A DNA stretch of 26,009 nucleotides. Origin: CAXRDE01 sp964342365 (GTDB lineage: Bacteria > Cyanobacteriota > Sericytochromatia > UBA7694). Shown here piece by piece: positions 6,654 to 14,221 of the stretch. The stretch spans positions 1-26,009 of the forward strand of contig CAYFGW010000030.1 in the NCBI GenBank assembly GCA_964342365.1. Direction: 5' to 3'. Each line of letters begins with the position of its first letter. Position 1 is the stretch's first letter. The translations under genes were made by a program, and so were the position numbers. Under the pieces are notes generated by a model, which saw only the letters and a list, made by a program, of their open reading frames with translations, was not told where the DNA came from and did not search any database.

Positions 6654-8560
6654 AAATGGATGCTAAAGCAGCTTCCCTCACCGGGAGTGCTGTGGAGTGT
6701 GAGTTGAAAACCCAGGCGTTGACAGAGCGATGCAGAAATTGCCAGACCCAGACCCGCCCCCTCTTCCGGGTTGCCTTCCGGGGTCTTAATCTGTTCAAAG
6801 GCTTCAAAAATACGCGCTTGCTCTTTTTCAGAAATGCCCGGGCCCGTGTCCTCAATATGCAGGGCCATCGCCCGGGTGTTTTTAATGTCCAGTCGAATTT
6901 TAATATGGCCCTGTGGGGTGTATTTAATCGCGTTATTAAGCAGATTCACGATCACCTGACGCAGACGTTTTTCATCGGTATAGAGCTGTCCTTCGGGCAG
7001 GCTTAAATAGACGGTTAAGCCTTTGTTGGTGGCCAGCACCTCCAGTTGCTTGGCCACGCCCCGGACGGTTTGTGCCACATCAAATTCTCGTTGATAGAGA
7101 GGCATTTTTCCCGCTTCCAGATGCGATAAATCCAGTACATCGTTAATCAACTGAAGCAGGTGTGCTCCATTGTCCCGAATGCGTTCAAGGTATTTTTTTT
7201 GCGCCGAAGACAAATTTTGTTCTTTATTAATTTGCAGCACCCGTGTGAAACCCAGAATGGCGTTGAGAGGGGTGCGTATTTCGTGACTCATTGCAGCCAG
7301 AAATTGGCCTTTGACGGCGTTGGCACTGGCGGCCTCTTGTTCAGCACGGGTGCGTTCGTGCACCTGCTCTTGTAAATCCTGAATCAATTCCGCCTGGTCC
7401 CGTTGAAATACGTTCAGCAAATTGAGTACTTCCCCAATGGGGCTTTCCTCTTCAGGCACGGGAATGTCGATAGATTCATTGCTTTCCCGTTCTAAAAGTT
7501 GCCAGAGGACCTGACGTACGGTGTGTAATTCCTGGTGGTGTTGTTCGGTTTGTTCTTCTAAAAATCGCTTCTGCTGCCGACAGAGCTCTTCAAGGCCTTT
7601 TAGTTTTTCCTCAGGGGTTTGAAACTCACGGGAGTGAAGAGAATTCTGGGTAGTGGGTAAATGCACATTGTGATGGTAAAAATGGTGATGGGCCTCTTCA
7701 TAATTGAGTACACGATACGCGTCCTTGAAAAAGTGGGTCAGGATAAAAACAATCCACTGATCTAAGCCCCGGGTATTTTCAGGCCCAATGAGATACATGA
7801 CGCGATGGGGGTTTTTTTCAAAACTGTATTTATAGGTGCTTAAAATGACTTTTTTAGAAACAGAAATTTGCCGGCTAAAGTCTACCATGAGGGCAAACTT
7901 CTGATTTTGCGATTCTAAGTTTTGTGCCAGTGCACGGGTGGTGTCTGCAGTGTATCGGAGCAAATCCCGGGACACGTGTCCTTCTATGCAGAGATACAAA
8001 GTTGCTGGATCCGGCTGGTAAAAGCGCACACTGCCGTTACCCTCCGGGGTGTGCTGACGATAGACCTGGAGTTCCTGAGCGGGCGACAATCCCGCAGGCA
8101 GGCTTTCGGGCCGGGGCTTTTGCTGCTGATCTAAGGTTTTTTGATGGGCAATATCTGCCAGAGCATCCTCAGGGCTGTCACAAATTTCGAAGACGGTGCG
8201 GTAGTTCAGTTTCCGGAGTAGGTTGAACACCGTTGCTGCCAACGGTACTTTGAAAATGGCGTACGCTTTGAGTGCTCTGCCGGAGGTTTTCCAGCGCAAA
8301 TGCCGCAAAATATGATTACGAGCACGGGTCTCTGCACTGTCCATGTCAATATTCACCACCAGATAAATAAAGGCGGACTGGGACCTGAGCCAGTTTTGCA
8401 GAATAGGCACGGTTTCAATAATGAAGTGGGCGCAGGACAGGGTGAATTCACCCGAAAGCTCTACCCAGTAAATACCGGTGTCTTTGAGATAAAAATGACA
8501 GCGGCATTTTTCGTCTTCATAGGTGTATTCGGGGGCTTTGGCAACGTAAGGTATGACCAT
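6650..8560 (-). CDS. Cytosolic sensor histidine kinase with two STAS-like input domains
   Basis: Start chosen at ATG 8560 (636 residues); the frame extends to a GTG at 8629, but those extra residues read through the promoter repeats. C-terminally there is a complete kinase core: H-box MSHEIRTPLN with phospho-acceptor H426, N-box VNLLNNAIKYT, G1 DTGPGIS and G2 GAGLGLAIS. There is no receiver domain and no membrane helix. Residues 310-410 form a coiled coil. The N-terminal half appears to hold two alpha/beta domains of STAS or SpoIIAA-like type (about 20-135 and 170-300). Both end in a strand followed by an acidic or Glu-Ala helix (CDSPEDALADI; LNYEEAHHHF). Such domains often bind small ligands or partner proteins. 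No response regulator is adjacent. The gene is divergent from the nuclease/FliK-like operon and convergent with the glutaminase gene. Confidence 0.9.
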   Translation of the reverse strand: MVIPYVAKAPEYTYEDEKCRCHFYLKDTGIYWVELSGEFTLSCAHFIIETVPILQNWLRSQSAFIYLVVNIDMDSAETRARNHILRHLRWKTSGRALKAYAIFKVPLAATVFNLLRKLNYRTVFEICDSPEDALADIAHQKTLDQQQKPRPESLPAGLSPAQELQVYRQHTPEGNGSVRFYQPDPATLYLCIEGHVSRDLLRYTADTTRALAQNLESQNQKFALMVDFSRQISVSKKVILSTYKYSFEKNPHRVMYLIGPENTRGLDQWIVFILTHFFKDAYRVLNYEEAHHHFYHHNVHLPTTQNSLHSREFQTPEEKLKGLEELCRQQKRFLEEQTEQHHQELHTVRQVLWQLLERESNESIDIPVPEEESPIGEVLNLLNVFQRDQAELIQDLQEQVHERTRAEQEAASANAVKGQFLAAMSHEIRTPLNAILGFTRVLQINKEQNLSSAQKKYLERIRDNGAHLLQLINDVLDLSHLEAGKMPLYQREFDVAQTVRGVAKQLEVLATNKGLTVYLSLPEGQLYTDEKRLRQVIVNLLNNAIKYTPQGHIKIRLDIKNTRAMALHIEDTGPGISEKEQARIFEAFEQIKTPEGNPEEGAGLGLAISASLCQRLGFQLTLHSTPGEGSCFSIHF

Positions 8561-8566
8561 GTGACA

Positions 8567-8572
8567 ATTATA
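8567..8572 (-). promoter_or_regulatory. Candidate -10 box of the histidine kinase gene
   Basis: A perfect TATAAT on the minus strand ends six bases before the ATG at 8560, which would give an mRNA with almost no leader. No TTGACA lies upstream; the -35 region is occupied by the repeat at 8591-8600. An alternative promoter is TTGACA (8656-8651) with TAACAT (8635-8630, spacing 15). That would leave a leader carrying GAGGT as a Shine-Dalgarno 11-12 bases from the ATG. Confidence 0.4.
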
Positions 8573-8590
8573 CCTCAAGGTCGTAAATTT

Positions 8591-8620
8591 ACCTTTACAC
8601 ACCTTTGTACACCTTTGTGT
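8591..8620. repeat. Three 10-bp direct repeats in a divergent promoter region
   Basis: ACCTTTACAC, ACCTTTGTAC and ACCTTTGTGT follow each other without gaps. The period of one DNA helical turn puts all copies on the same face. They lie between the start of the histidine kinase gene (8560, minus) and the start of the nuclease gene (8670, plus). They occupy the place where -35 boxes would be expected for both candidate -10 elements. This is the layout of an activator or repressor binding array. Confidence 0.7.
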
Positions 8621-8631
8621 ATCGGGCACAT

Positions 8632-8660
8632 GTTAAAATACTTAAAGCCATGTCAAGGAG
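8632..8660 (+). promoter_or_regulatory. Candidate extended -10 and Shine-Dalgarno of the nuclease/FliK-like operon
   Basis: TGTTAAAAT (8631-8639) reads as an extended -10 (TGnTAAAAT). No -35 hexamer is seen at 16-18 bases upstream, where the 10-bp repeats lie. Transcription would start near 8646, leaving a short leader with AAGGAG at 8655-8660, nine bases before the ATG at 8670. Confidence 0.45.
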
Positions 8661-8669
8661 TGTTCATCA

Positions 8670-9185
8670 ATGATTGAAATGAAAGTTTCGGGCATCGTAC
8701 TGGATCCCCAGTCTCGCAGCCCCATCGTGGTTTTACGAGATGTGCCCGAGCGTCGTGCCTTGATGATCTGGATCGGGCCGCCCGAAGCCAATGCGATTAT
8801 GCTCGCCATTGAAAATGTGCCGCTGGCCCGTCCTGCCACCCACGATCTCTTTGTGAATACGCTCGATAGTTTCGATGCCACCGTGGAATCTGTACAGGTG
8901 AACCGCATGGAGGAAAACACCTTTTTTGCCGTTCTCAAGGTGCGCACCGGCAGCGGCAAAAGTGCCAAGGTGCGAGACATTGACTCCCGCCCCAGTGATG
9001 CCATTGCGGTGGCGCTGCGCACGGAAAGCCCCATTTATGTATCAGAAGAAGTGATGGCTTCCAGTTCTATTCCCATCAATCCCGCTCAGGAAGAGCAGGA
9101 AACCCAGGAGTTTAAGAACTTCCTTGAAAACATCAAACCCAGCGATTTTATCAATCAATCGCGCGAATCGGGTGACATCAACTAA
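8670..9185 (+). CDS. Bifunctional nuclease domain protein (DUF151/BFN family)
   Basis: The 171-residue product matches the BFN (DUF151) family. Landmarks are the opening pattern with VVLRD and IWIGPPEANAI, then a long LARPATHDLF segment, RDIDSRPSDAIAVALR and the closing FKNFLENIKPSDF. Plant members have been described as having RNase and DNase activity; the role in bacteria is not settled. The protein has no signal or membrane segment and should be cytosolic. AAGGAG at 8655-8660 sets the ATG at 8670. It is the first gene of a plus-strand cluster: the FliK-like gene begins nine bases after its stop. The upstream repeats at 8591-8620 probably regulate it together with the divergent kinase gene. 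Confidence 0.93.
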   Translation: MIEMKVSGIVLDPQSRSPIVVLRDVPERRALMIWIGPPEANAIMLAIENVPLARPATHDLFVNTLDSFDATVESVQVNRMEENTFFAVLKVRTGSGKSAKVRDIDSRPSDAIAVALRTESPIYVSEEVMASSSIPINPAQEEQETQEFKNFLENIKPSDFINQSRESGDIN

Positions 9186-9194
9186 GAGGTCTTT

Positions 9195-10952
9195 ATGCAA
9201 GTTCCCGGTATGAATCCCTTGCAAGGTGGGCAAACGGCGTCCTCTATAGGTCCCACCCAGTCGCCCACCGGTGTTCCCGACCTGATTCTGAATTCTCCCC
9301 ATCAGCGTGCTCCCACGCAGGCCCGTCCGGACGCTGCGCCTGCTCAGGCTCCTTTTCAGGCTCCGGATCAGCCCCAGATTCAACATGTGCAGCAAAGTCT
9401 GACCAATGCACTCATGGAAATGAATTTGCCCCCCACGCCACAGAATTTACAAATGGCACAACTGCTGGCCAATTACGGTCATGCGGTGAACCAACATACC
9501 CTTGGCATACTCAGACATGCCATGGCGGGGCTCAGCGACAAAAGCAGTGCTGCCATGGAGGCGGCCACGATTCTTTTAACCCAGGATTTACCCGTCAACG
9601 ATAAAACCGTGGCCGCTATGAAACAACTCATGAACGGACAGGCACTGCCGCAGCAATTGCAAAATCTACCCGAAAGCATGCAGCAAATTTTGCAAACCCT
9701 TCAGGGTACCGCGCGGGGGGCTGAAACTGCTTTGCCCAATCCACAGCAGACCGCGGCCCAGCAAACGGCACAGCAGGCGCAACAGGCTGCCACTGCCCCC
9801 GTGAGTGCGCAGCAAGCGGCCAGTTCGGCCAATGTCCAGCAGGCCGCCGGTCAGACCCGGGCTGCTGAAGTGGAAACCCCCACCGTAGAAAAAAGTACGG
9901 CCCAAAAGATTGAAGCGGTGAATCCCAAAGTCCCCGCCACTGAAACTCCCGCAGAGAATAAACAGCAGGCTCCAGTCCCTTCTCAACTGCCTGCCGCCGC
10001 AGCTCAGTCCGCCGCCAAACAGGGCAATCAGCAGGGGTTACAAGAACTCTATTTATATCTGCAGGGACAGGACCCGGAGTTTTTTACGCTGGGTAAAAAA
10101 GGCCAGCCGCTGGCGGGAAAAATGGGTGCTGAGTTCACCCAGTTATTTCAGAGCTTGCAAGATATTCTGCGGGTGTCTGCCCATTTAAATGAGAATATGC
10201 AGCTCAAGAACTTTAATCACCTGTCTATTCAGCATCAGCAAATGATGCAATTAACCGACGTGCTTGGCCAGCATTTAGAAGCTTTTCAACAGCACTTTCA
10301 ACAGGCTTTTCCAGAACTGGCAGAACGGGTGGGTTTTTTGATTCAGCAGGATGGCATGGATATGTTGAGTAAGCTGGCCCAGTTACTGGACGAAAACCAG
10401 CAGCATTTACTGCGACTTCAGGCCGGAGATTTGCCAGAGGAACAAACGCTCAACACCCTGCGTCAGCTCATGGAGCAAGTGGGGGTACAGGTGGAAAAAG
10501 TACAGACTCATTTACTGGCCAGAGAACTGCTGACGCAGAATCTGCCTGTACACTGTATTCCCATTATGGTGCATGCCCACGGCGAGGCCTATCCCGCAGA
10601 AATTTTTATTCAACAAGACTATAACCCTGAAGACCCGGATTCCAGTCCTGACGGTGAGCGACCCTTAAAATTGACCCTGACCCTTGAAACCAAAAACTTA
10701 GGTCGTGTGGCGGTGGATATTGCCACTTTGAAAGACAATATGAATCTGGATCTTAAGGTGTTGCAACGTCGGGTCAAAGATGCCATTGACGGCCGTCTTG
10801 AGCAATTACAGCGCAAACTGGAAAAACAGGGCAATTACACCCTGGATCACATCGGTTGTCGGGTTATTCCCGATCTTGAAAGCCGTCAGTCCATGCTGTT
10901 GCCGCCCAAGTATCCGGTGCGCAGCTTACGGCGCGTAGAAGGTATTGTATGA
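9195..10952 (+). CDS. FliK-like flagellar hook-length control protein
   Basis: The 585-residue protein has no signal peptide. The first 290 residues are rich in Gln, Ala and Pro with low complexity, typical of the exported ruler part of FliK. The C-terminal 130 residues resemble the FliK C-terminal (Flg_hook) domain: LKLTLTLETKNLGRVAVDI corresponds to the L-x-P-x-x-LG-x-V-x-V segment, followed by an amphipathic helix with R-x-x-L-x-x-L and a final strand. In known systems FliK is secreted by the flagellar type III apparatus and triggers the switch from hook to filament export. No other core flagellar gene is in the window, so the call rests on architecture and domain shape. AAGAGG sits upstream of the ATG. 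Its stop overlaps the next start in ATGA (10949-10952). Confidence 0.65.
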   Translation: MQVPGMNPLQGGQTASSIGPTQSPTGVPDLILNSPHQRAPTQARPDAAPAQAPFQAPDQPQIQHVQQSLTNALMEMNLPPTPQNLQMAQLLANYGHAVNQHTLGILRHAMAGLSDKSSAAMEAATILLTQDLPVNDKTVAAMKQLMNGQALPQQLQNLPESMQQILQTLQGTARGAETALPNPQQTAAQQTAQQAQQAATAPVSAQQAASSANVQQAAGQTRAAEVETPTVEKSTAQKIEAVNPKVPATETPAENKQQAPVPSQLPAAAAQSAAKQGNQQGLQELYLYLQGQDPEFFTLGKKGQPLAGKMGAEFTQLFQSLQDILRVSAHLNENMQLKNFNHLSIQHQQMMQLTDVLGQHLEAFQQHFQQAFPELAERVGFLIQQDGMDMLSKLAQLLDENQQHLLRLQAGDLPEEQTLNTLRQLMEQVGVQVEKVQTHLLARELLTQNLPVHCIPIMVHAHGEAYPAEIFIQQDYNPEDPDSSPDGERPLKLTLTLETKNLGRVAVDIATLKDNMNLDLKVLQRRVKDAIDGRLEQLQRKLEKQGNYTLDHIGCRVIPDLESRQSMLLPPKYPVRSLRRVEGIV

Positions 10953-12145
10953 CGGCTCAGGCCCCCGAAAAACTACGAGCTCCTTACTTTGAAGATTTCC
11001 AACAGCTGAATCAGCGTCTGGCTCACGATGAAGCCTTAACACTCATACTGGCTTTTTCTGACTACGGGCGTTTCAGTTGTTCTGCCTGTGCCGCCTGCTG
11101 TCAGTCCTGGAATATTGTGGTGAATGAAGCCTATTATCACCAGTGGAAGGAACACTGGGAAACCCACGAGGATTCGCGCTTCCATCAGGCCTTTCTTAAA
11201 AACGACACCACGGATACGGATCGCTTTGCCAATCTGGCCAAACATCCTGGTACTGACCGATGTGTTTTCTTAGACTCTGATAATAAATGCTATATACACA
11301 AGGCACATGGTGAAGAGCACAAGCCCGTGGGCTGCCAGGTTTACCCCCGCTCTATTCAGCCTCAGTTTAACGGTTATAGCAGTATTTTCCTACAAAAAAG
11401 CTGTGCTTCGGCGCCCGGGTTGATGCTCAGGGATCCCCATATTTATTACTTTTTAAAATCTGACTTTGCCCACGCCCTGCCTCCCAGACCAGATAGCGTG
11501 GATCCTGAAGACGTTTTTCCTCGCGCCGATTATCACCTTTTTCTGGGCCTTGCCCTGGATCTTTTAGAGCAACCCTTCGGTGGGCTGATATCCCGTTACG
11601 GTACACTGGGTCAAACCCTCGCGCGACTGATTCAGTGGGATGACGGTAAGTCTCTGCGCTGGGCTGATTTGTATCGTGCTGCTCTGGAAGACGTACAATA
11701 TCCGTCCACGCCCTCAGAAGAGGCCCGGGACACGGCGCAAAAGATGTGCCACAATCTGGTGAAGTGGCGTTTCCCTGAAATGATGGACCCTCCACCTGCT
11801 TCCGGGCTCACACCGCAGGAAGTGACGGTATTGAACCAGTACCTTTGGGTCTATTTGCGACAAAAGCTGATCACGCAAAGTTATATCCCCCCTGGCCAGC
11901 TCTTTTATGACGTGCTGACTCATCAGGTGGTCAACATGTGTTTTTTGCAAATGACGGTGTTGTATACGCGTTATTTGCAGCAAGCAGAACCCTTACGGCA
12001 AGCGCATTTTGAACGGGCCCTGAGCCGAGTAGAGCGTAAAATGGCCCACCAGTGGCATTGGATTGAACGTCTGAAAATTCCTCAACTTGAGCCCACTTTG
12101 GCTGTTGATGTGTTTCAGGCTCTGGGGCAAATGACATTTGAATAA
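10949..12145 (+). CDS. FliB/YkgJ-like CxxCxxCC protein, possibly a lysine N-methylase
   Basis: The 398-residue product has an N-terminal Cys cluster C44-x2-C47-x2-C50-C51 followed by QSW-x-I, then C105, C114 and C129 in a C-x-FL...C-x-I...C-x-x-YPR context. This is the layout of the YkgJ-type CxxCxxCC metal-chelating domain and specifically resembles FliB, which methylates flagellin lysines in Salmonella. The remaining 270 residues are helical with no motif I can name. ATGA overlap with the FliK-like gene implies translational coupling and supports a flagellar or export role. The metal centre would be an Fe-S or zinc cluster. Whether it methylates, and what, cannot be read from the sequence; a general YkgJ-family protein is the alternative. 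Confidence 0.7.
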   Translation: MTAQAPEKLRAPYFEDFQQLNQRLAHDEALTLILAFSDYGRFSCSACAACCQSWNIVVNEAYYHQWKEHWETHEDSRFHQAFLKNDTTDTDRFANLAKHPGTDRCVFLDSDNKCYIHKAHGEEHKPVGCQVYPRSIQPQFNGYSSIFLQKSCASAPGLMLRDPHIYYFLKSDFAHALPPRPDSVDPEDVFPRADYHLFLGLALDLLEQPFGGLISRYGTLGQTLARLIQWDDGKSLRWADLYRAALEDVQYPSTPSEEARDTAQKMCHNLVKWRFPEMMDPPPASGLTPQEVTVLNQYLWVYLRQKLITQSYIPPGQLFYDVLTHQVVNMCFLQMTVLYTRYLQQAEPLRQAHFERALSRVERKMAHQWHWIERLKIPQLEPTLAVDVFQALGQMTFE

Positions 12146-12169
12146 CAAAGAAAAAAGAGGAGATAACCC

Positions 12170-12292
12170 TTGGATAAAAAAATAGGTCTTATTTCTGGCG
12201 GAGCCCTGACGGCAGTCCTGCTGATTTTAGCATGGCAGGGTTATCGTCGCATAAAAACTCCCAAACGTAAGCGTAAAGCGGCCCTCTGGTAG
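12170..12292 (+). CDS. 40-residue membrane miniprotein with TTG start
   Basis: A short frame begins at TTG 12170, preceded by a strong Shine-Dalgarno AGAGGAGA (12156-12163) at good spacing, 24 bases after the FliB-like stop. The product has one hydrophobic helix (about residues 5-23, from IGLISGGALTAVLLILAW) and a strongly basic C-terminus (RRIKTPKRKRK), ending at TAG. By the positive-inside rule the tail would face the cytosol. No family is recognised. The combination of strong ribosome binding site, membrane helix and basic tail makes a real small membrane protein likely despite the rare start codon. It may be the last gene of the cluster starting at 8670. Confidence 0.65.
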   Translation: MDKKIGLISGGALTAVLLILAWQGYRRIKTPKRKRKAALW

Positions 12293-12313
12293 TTGATCGG
12301 GATTTGATTTCCC

Positions 12314-12341
12314 TTGACTTCTCGATTTGAGATCCCATATG
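12314..12341 (+). promoter_or_regulatory. Weak candidate promoter of the acyl-CoA dehydrogenase gene
   Basis: TTGACT at 12314-12319 is a good -35, followed at spacing 16 by CATATG (12336-12341), a poor -10. A TTAAAT lies at 12345-12350 but is too far away. The 111-base gap after the miniprotein gene has no terminator-like hairpin, so read-through from upstream is also possible. Confidence 0.35.
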
Positions 12342-12403
12342 CTGTTAAATGATGCGCCGTGTTAGCACGGGATGTAAAAAATATTTGAAAAGGCACAATA
12401 GAG

Positions 12404-14140
12404 ATGGTAGAAACTAACGGATTTATTCGTAATCTTTTTTTAGGTGATGTGGTAGAAGACAAAATTTTCCCCTTCCCCCGTTTTCAGGAAGAAGAGCGGG
12501 AAGTCATTGAAATGATTGCTGACAGTCTGGAGCGTTTTAGTTCTGAAGTAGATCAGGATAAAATCGACAAAGACGAAAAGCTTCCTCCTGAACTGCTTGA
12601 AAAAATGAAGGCGATGGATCTCTTTGGACTTTCTATTCCCGAAGAACATGACGGCGTTGGCCTGAGCGTCTCCGGTTATGCTTTTGTGCTCCAGCATCTG
12701 GCCACCCTGGGCGCAGCGGTAGCTGCTACCGTCGGGGCTCACCACAGTATTGGTATGAAGGGCCTGATGCTGTTTGGTAACGATGAGCAAAAGAAAAAAT
12801 ATCTCAGCGACCTGGCTTCTGGTGATCAGATCGCCGCTTTCTGCTTAACAGAACCCAATTCCGGCTCTGATGCAGCGAGCATTGTGACCCGCGCTGAACT
12901 CAACGAAGCGGGTACTCACTATGTTTTAAACGGTTCCAAAATGTGGATCACCAACGGTGGGCTGGCAGACTTCTACACAGTGTTTGCTAAAACGCCGGTC
13001 ACCGTGGACGGAGAAACCAAAGATAAGGTTACCGCTTTTATTGTGACCCGCGATCTCGGCGGTGTCAGCAACGGACCTGAAGAGCAGAAAATGGGCTGGA
13101 AAGGCTCTTCTACCTGTATGGTGCATTTTGAAAATGTAGAAGTGCCCGTCGAAAACGTGCTCGGTCAGGTGGGCAAAGGCTTCAAGGTGGCCATGGAAAT
13201 CCTCAATAACGGTCGTCTGGGCACCTCTCCCGCTTCCTTTGGGGTCGCCAAGAAAATGATCGACATGAGTATCAAATATGCCAACGAGCGGAAACAGTTC
13301 GGACAACATATTGCTCGCTTTAGTCTGGTTAAAGAAAAAATTTCTCGTATGTCTATGCTGGCCTACGGCATGCAGTGTGTGGGTTATTTGACCGCAGGTA
13401 TGAAAGATGCTGGCGTGGATGATTTCTCTATTGAAACCGCCGTGGCCAAAGTATTCAGTACCGAAGCCATCTGGGAAGTTTGCCATGAAGCCCTGCAAAT
13501 TCACGGGGGTATGGGCTACGGCCGGGAACTGGGCATTGAGCGTTACATGCGTGATGCGCGTCTGGGCCTGATCATTGAAGGCACTAGCGAAATTCTGCGC
13601 GCCATGATCGCTCTGGAGGGACTTAAAACCCTCGGTGGCTTCCTCAAAAAGACGGGAATCAAAGGTTACGCACAAAAATCCTTCACCCAGGCCAAAATGC
13701 ATAAAGTACACGATGAGTTTGAAAAAGAAGCCCAGTTGTTTTGTAAGGGCGTAGACAAACTCAACGCCTACGCCATGCAACTGCTGCGCTCTTACAAGAA
13801 AAAAGTCATCATGAAGCAGCATCATCAGAAACGGGTGGCAGATACGGTTATTGATCTGTACGTAATGGCCGCCATGCTGTCTCGCACCACTGCCCTGCTT
13901 GAAAAAGGCAAGACCAAAGAAGATGCCCTCACAGAAGTGTATCTCACCCGTTCTTTCTGCCGTATGGCTTACGATCGCATTGAAAAGAACATGAGTGAGT
14001 TTGAGCTTAACCACGATTACTACGTGGATCGTCTGGCAGACAAACTCTGTGAAGACGGGGCCTTCTTGCCCGATATTCTCGAACTGGGAACTCAGGAAGA
14101 ACTGGAAGCTTCTCAAAAAGAACCGGTGGCTTCTGCCTAA
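12404..14140 (+). CDS. Acyl-CoA dehydrogenase
   Basis: The 578-residue product is a full acyl-CoA dehydrogenase, the FAD enzyme of the first step of fatty-acid beta-oxidation (acyl-CoA to trans-2-enoyl-CoA). Seen in order are an N-terminal helical domain, the FAD/substrate segment AFCLTEPNSGSDAASI with KMWITNGG, RKQFGQHIARFSLV, the LQIHGGMGYGRE helix, and IIEGTSEI, whose E392 is the usual catalytic base. The extra C-terminal region of about 170 residues after this places it in the longer, VLCAD/ACAD9- or Bacillus FadE-like group. It is followed by a strong terminator and has no beta-oxidation neighbours, so it stands alone or is read from the upstream operon. The Shine-Dalgarno before the ATG is weak (AAAAGG). 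Confidence 0.95.
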   Translation: MVETNGFIRNLFLGDVVEDKIFPFPRFQEEEREVIEMIADSLERFSSEVDQDKIDKDEKLPPELLEKMKAMDLFGLSIPEEHDGVGLSVSGYAFVLQHLATLGAAVAATVGAHHSIGMKGLMLFGNDEQKKKYLSDLASGDQIAAFCLTEPNSGSDAASIVTRAELNEAGTHYVLNGSKMWITNGGLADFYTVFAKTPVTVDGETKDKVTAFIVTRDLGGVSNGPEEQKMGWKGSSTCMVHFENVEVPVENVLGQVGKGFKVAMEILNNGRLGTSPASFGVAKKMIDMSIKYANERKQFGQHIARFSLVKEKISRMSMLAYGMQCVGYLTAGMKDAGVDDFSIETAVAKVFSTEAIWEVCHEALQIHGGMGYGRELGIERYMRDARLGLIIEGTSEILRAMIALEGLKTLGGFLKKTGIKGYAQKSFTQAKMHKVHDEFEKEAQLFCKGVDKLNAYAMQLLRSYKKKVIMKQHHQKRVADTVIDLYVMAAMLSRTTALLEKGKTKEDALTEVYLTRSFCRMAYDRIEKNMSEFELNHDYYVDRLADKLCEDGAFLPDILELGTQEELEASQKEPVASA

Positions 14141-14166
14141 ATATTAACTAGATATTAAAGTATCAG

Positions 14167-14198
14167 AGAAACCCCCGCTGCAAAGGCGGGGGTTTCTT
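14167..14198 (+). terminator. Rho-independent terminator after the acyl-CoA dehydrogenase gene
   Basis: AGAAACCCCCGC and GCGGGGGTTTCT form a 12-bp perfect stem with a seven-base loop. A short T-rich tail follows. It is 26 bases past the stop and lies between convergent genes, so it may act in both directions. Confidence 0.88.
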
Positions 14199-14221
14199 GT
14201 GACTCAGCCTGGCAAGTGTTT

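Noticed and set aside
8561..8629. N-terminal extension of the histidine kinase from GTG 8629
   Set aside because: The extra residues are a translation of the 10-bp repeats, and no Shine-Dalgarno precedes the GTG.
12299..12336. GGGAT ... ATCCC arms upstream of the acyl-CoA dehydrogenase gene
   Set aside because: Five-base arms separated by 28 bases are too weak to call a terminator or operator.
12926..14116. 396-codon open frame opposite the acyl-CoA dehydrogenase gene
   Set aside because: It is a mirror of a strongly conserved enzyme gene; the product has no recognisable domain and no ribosome binding site.
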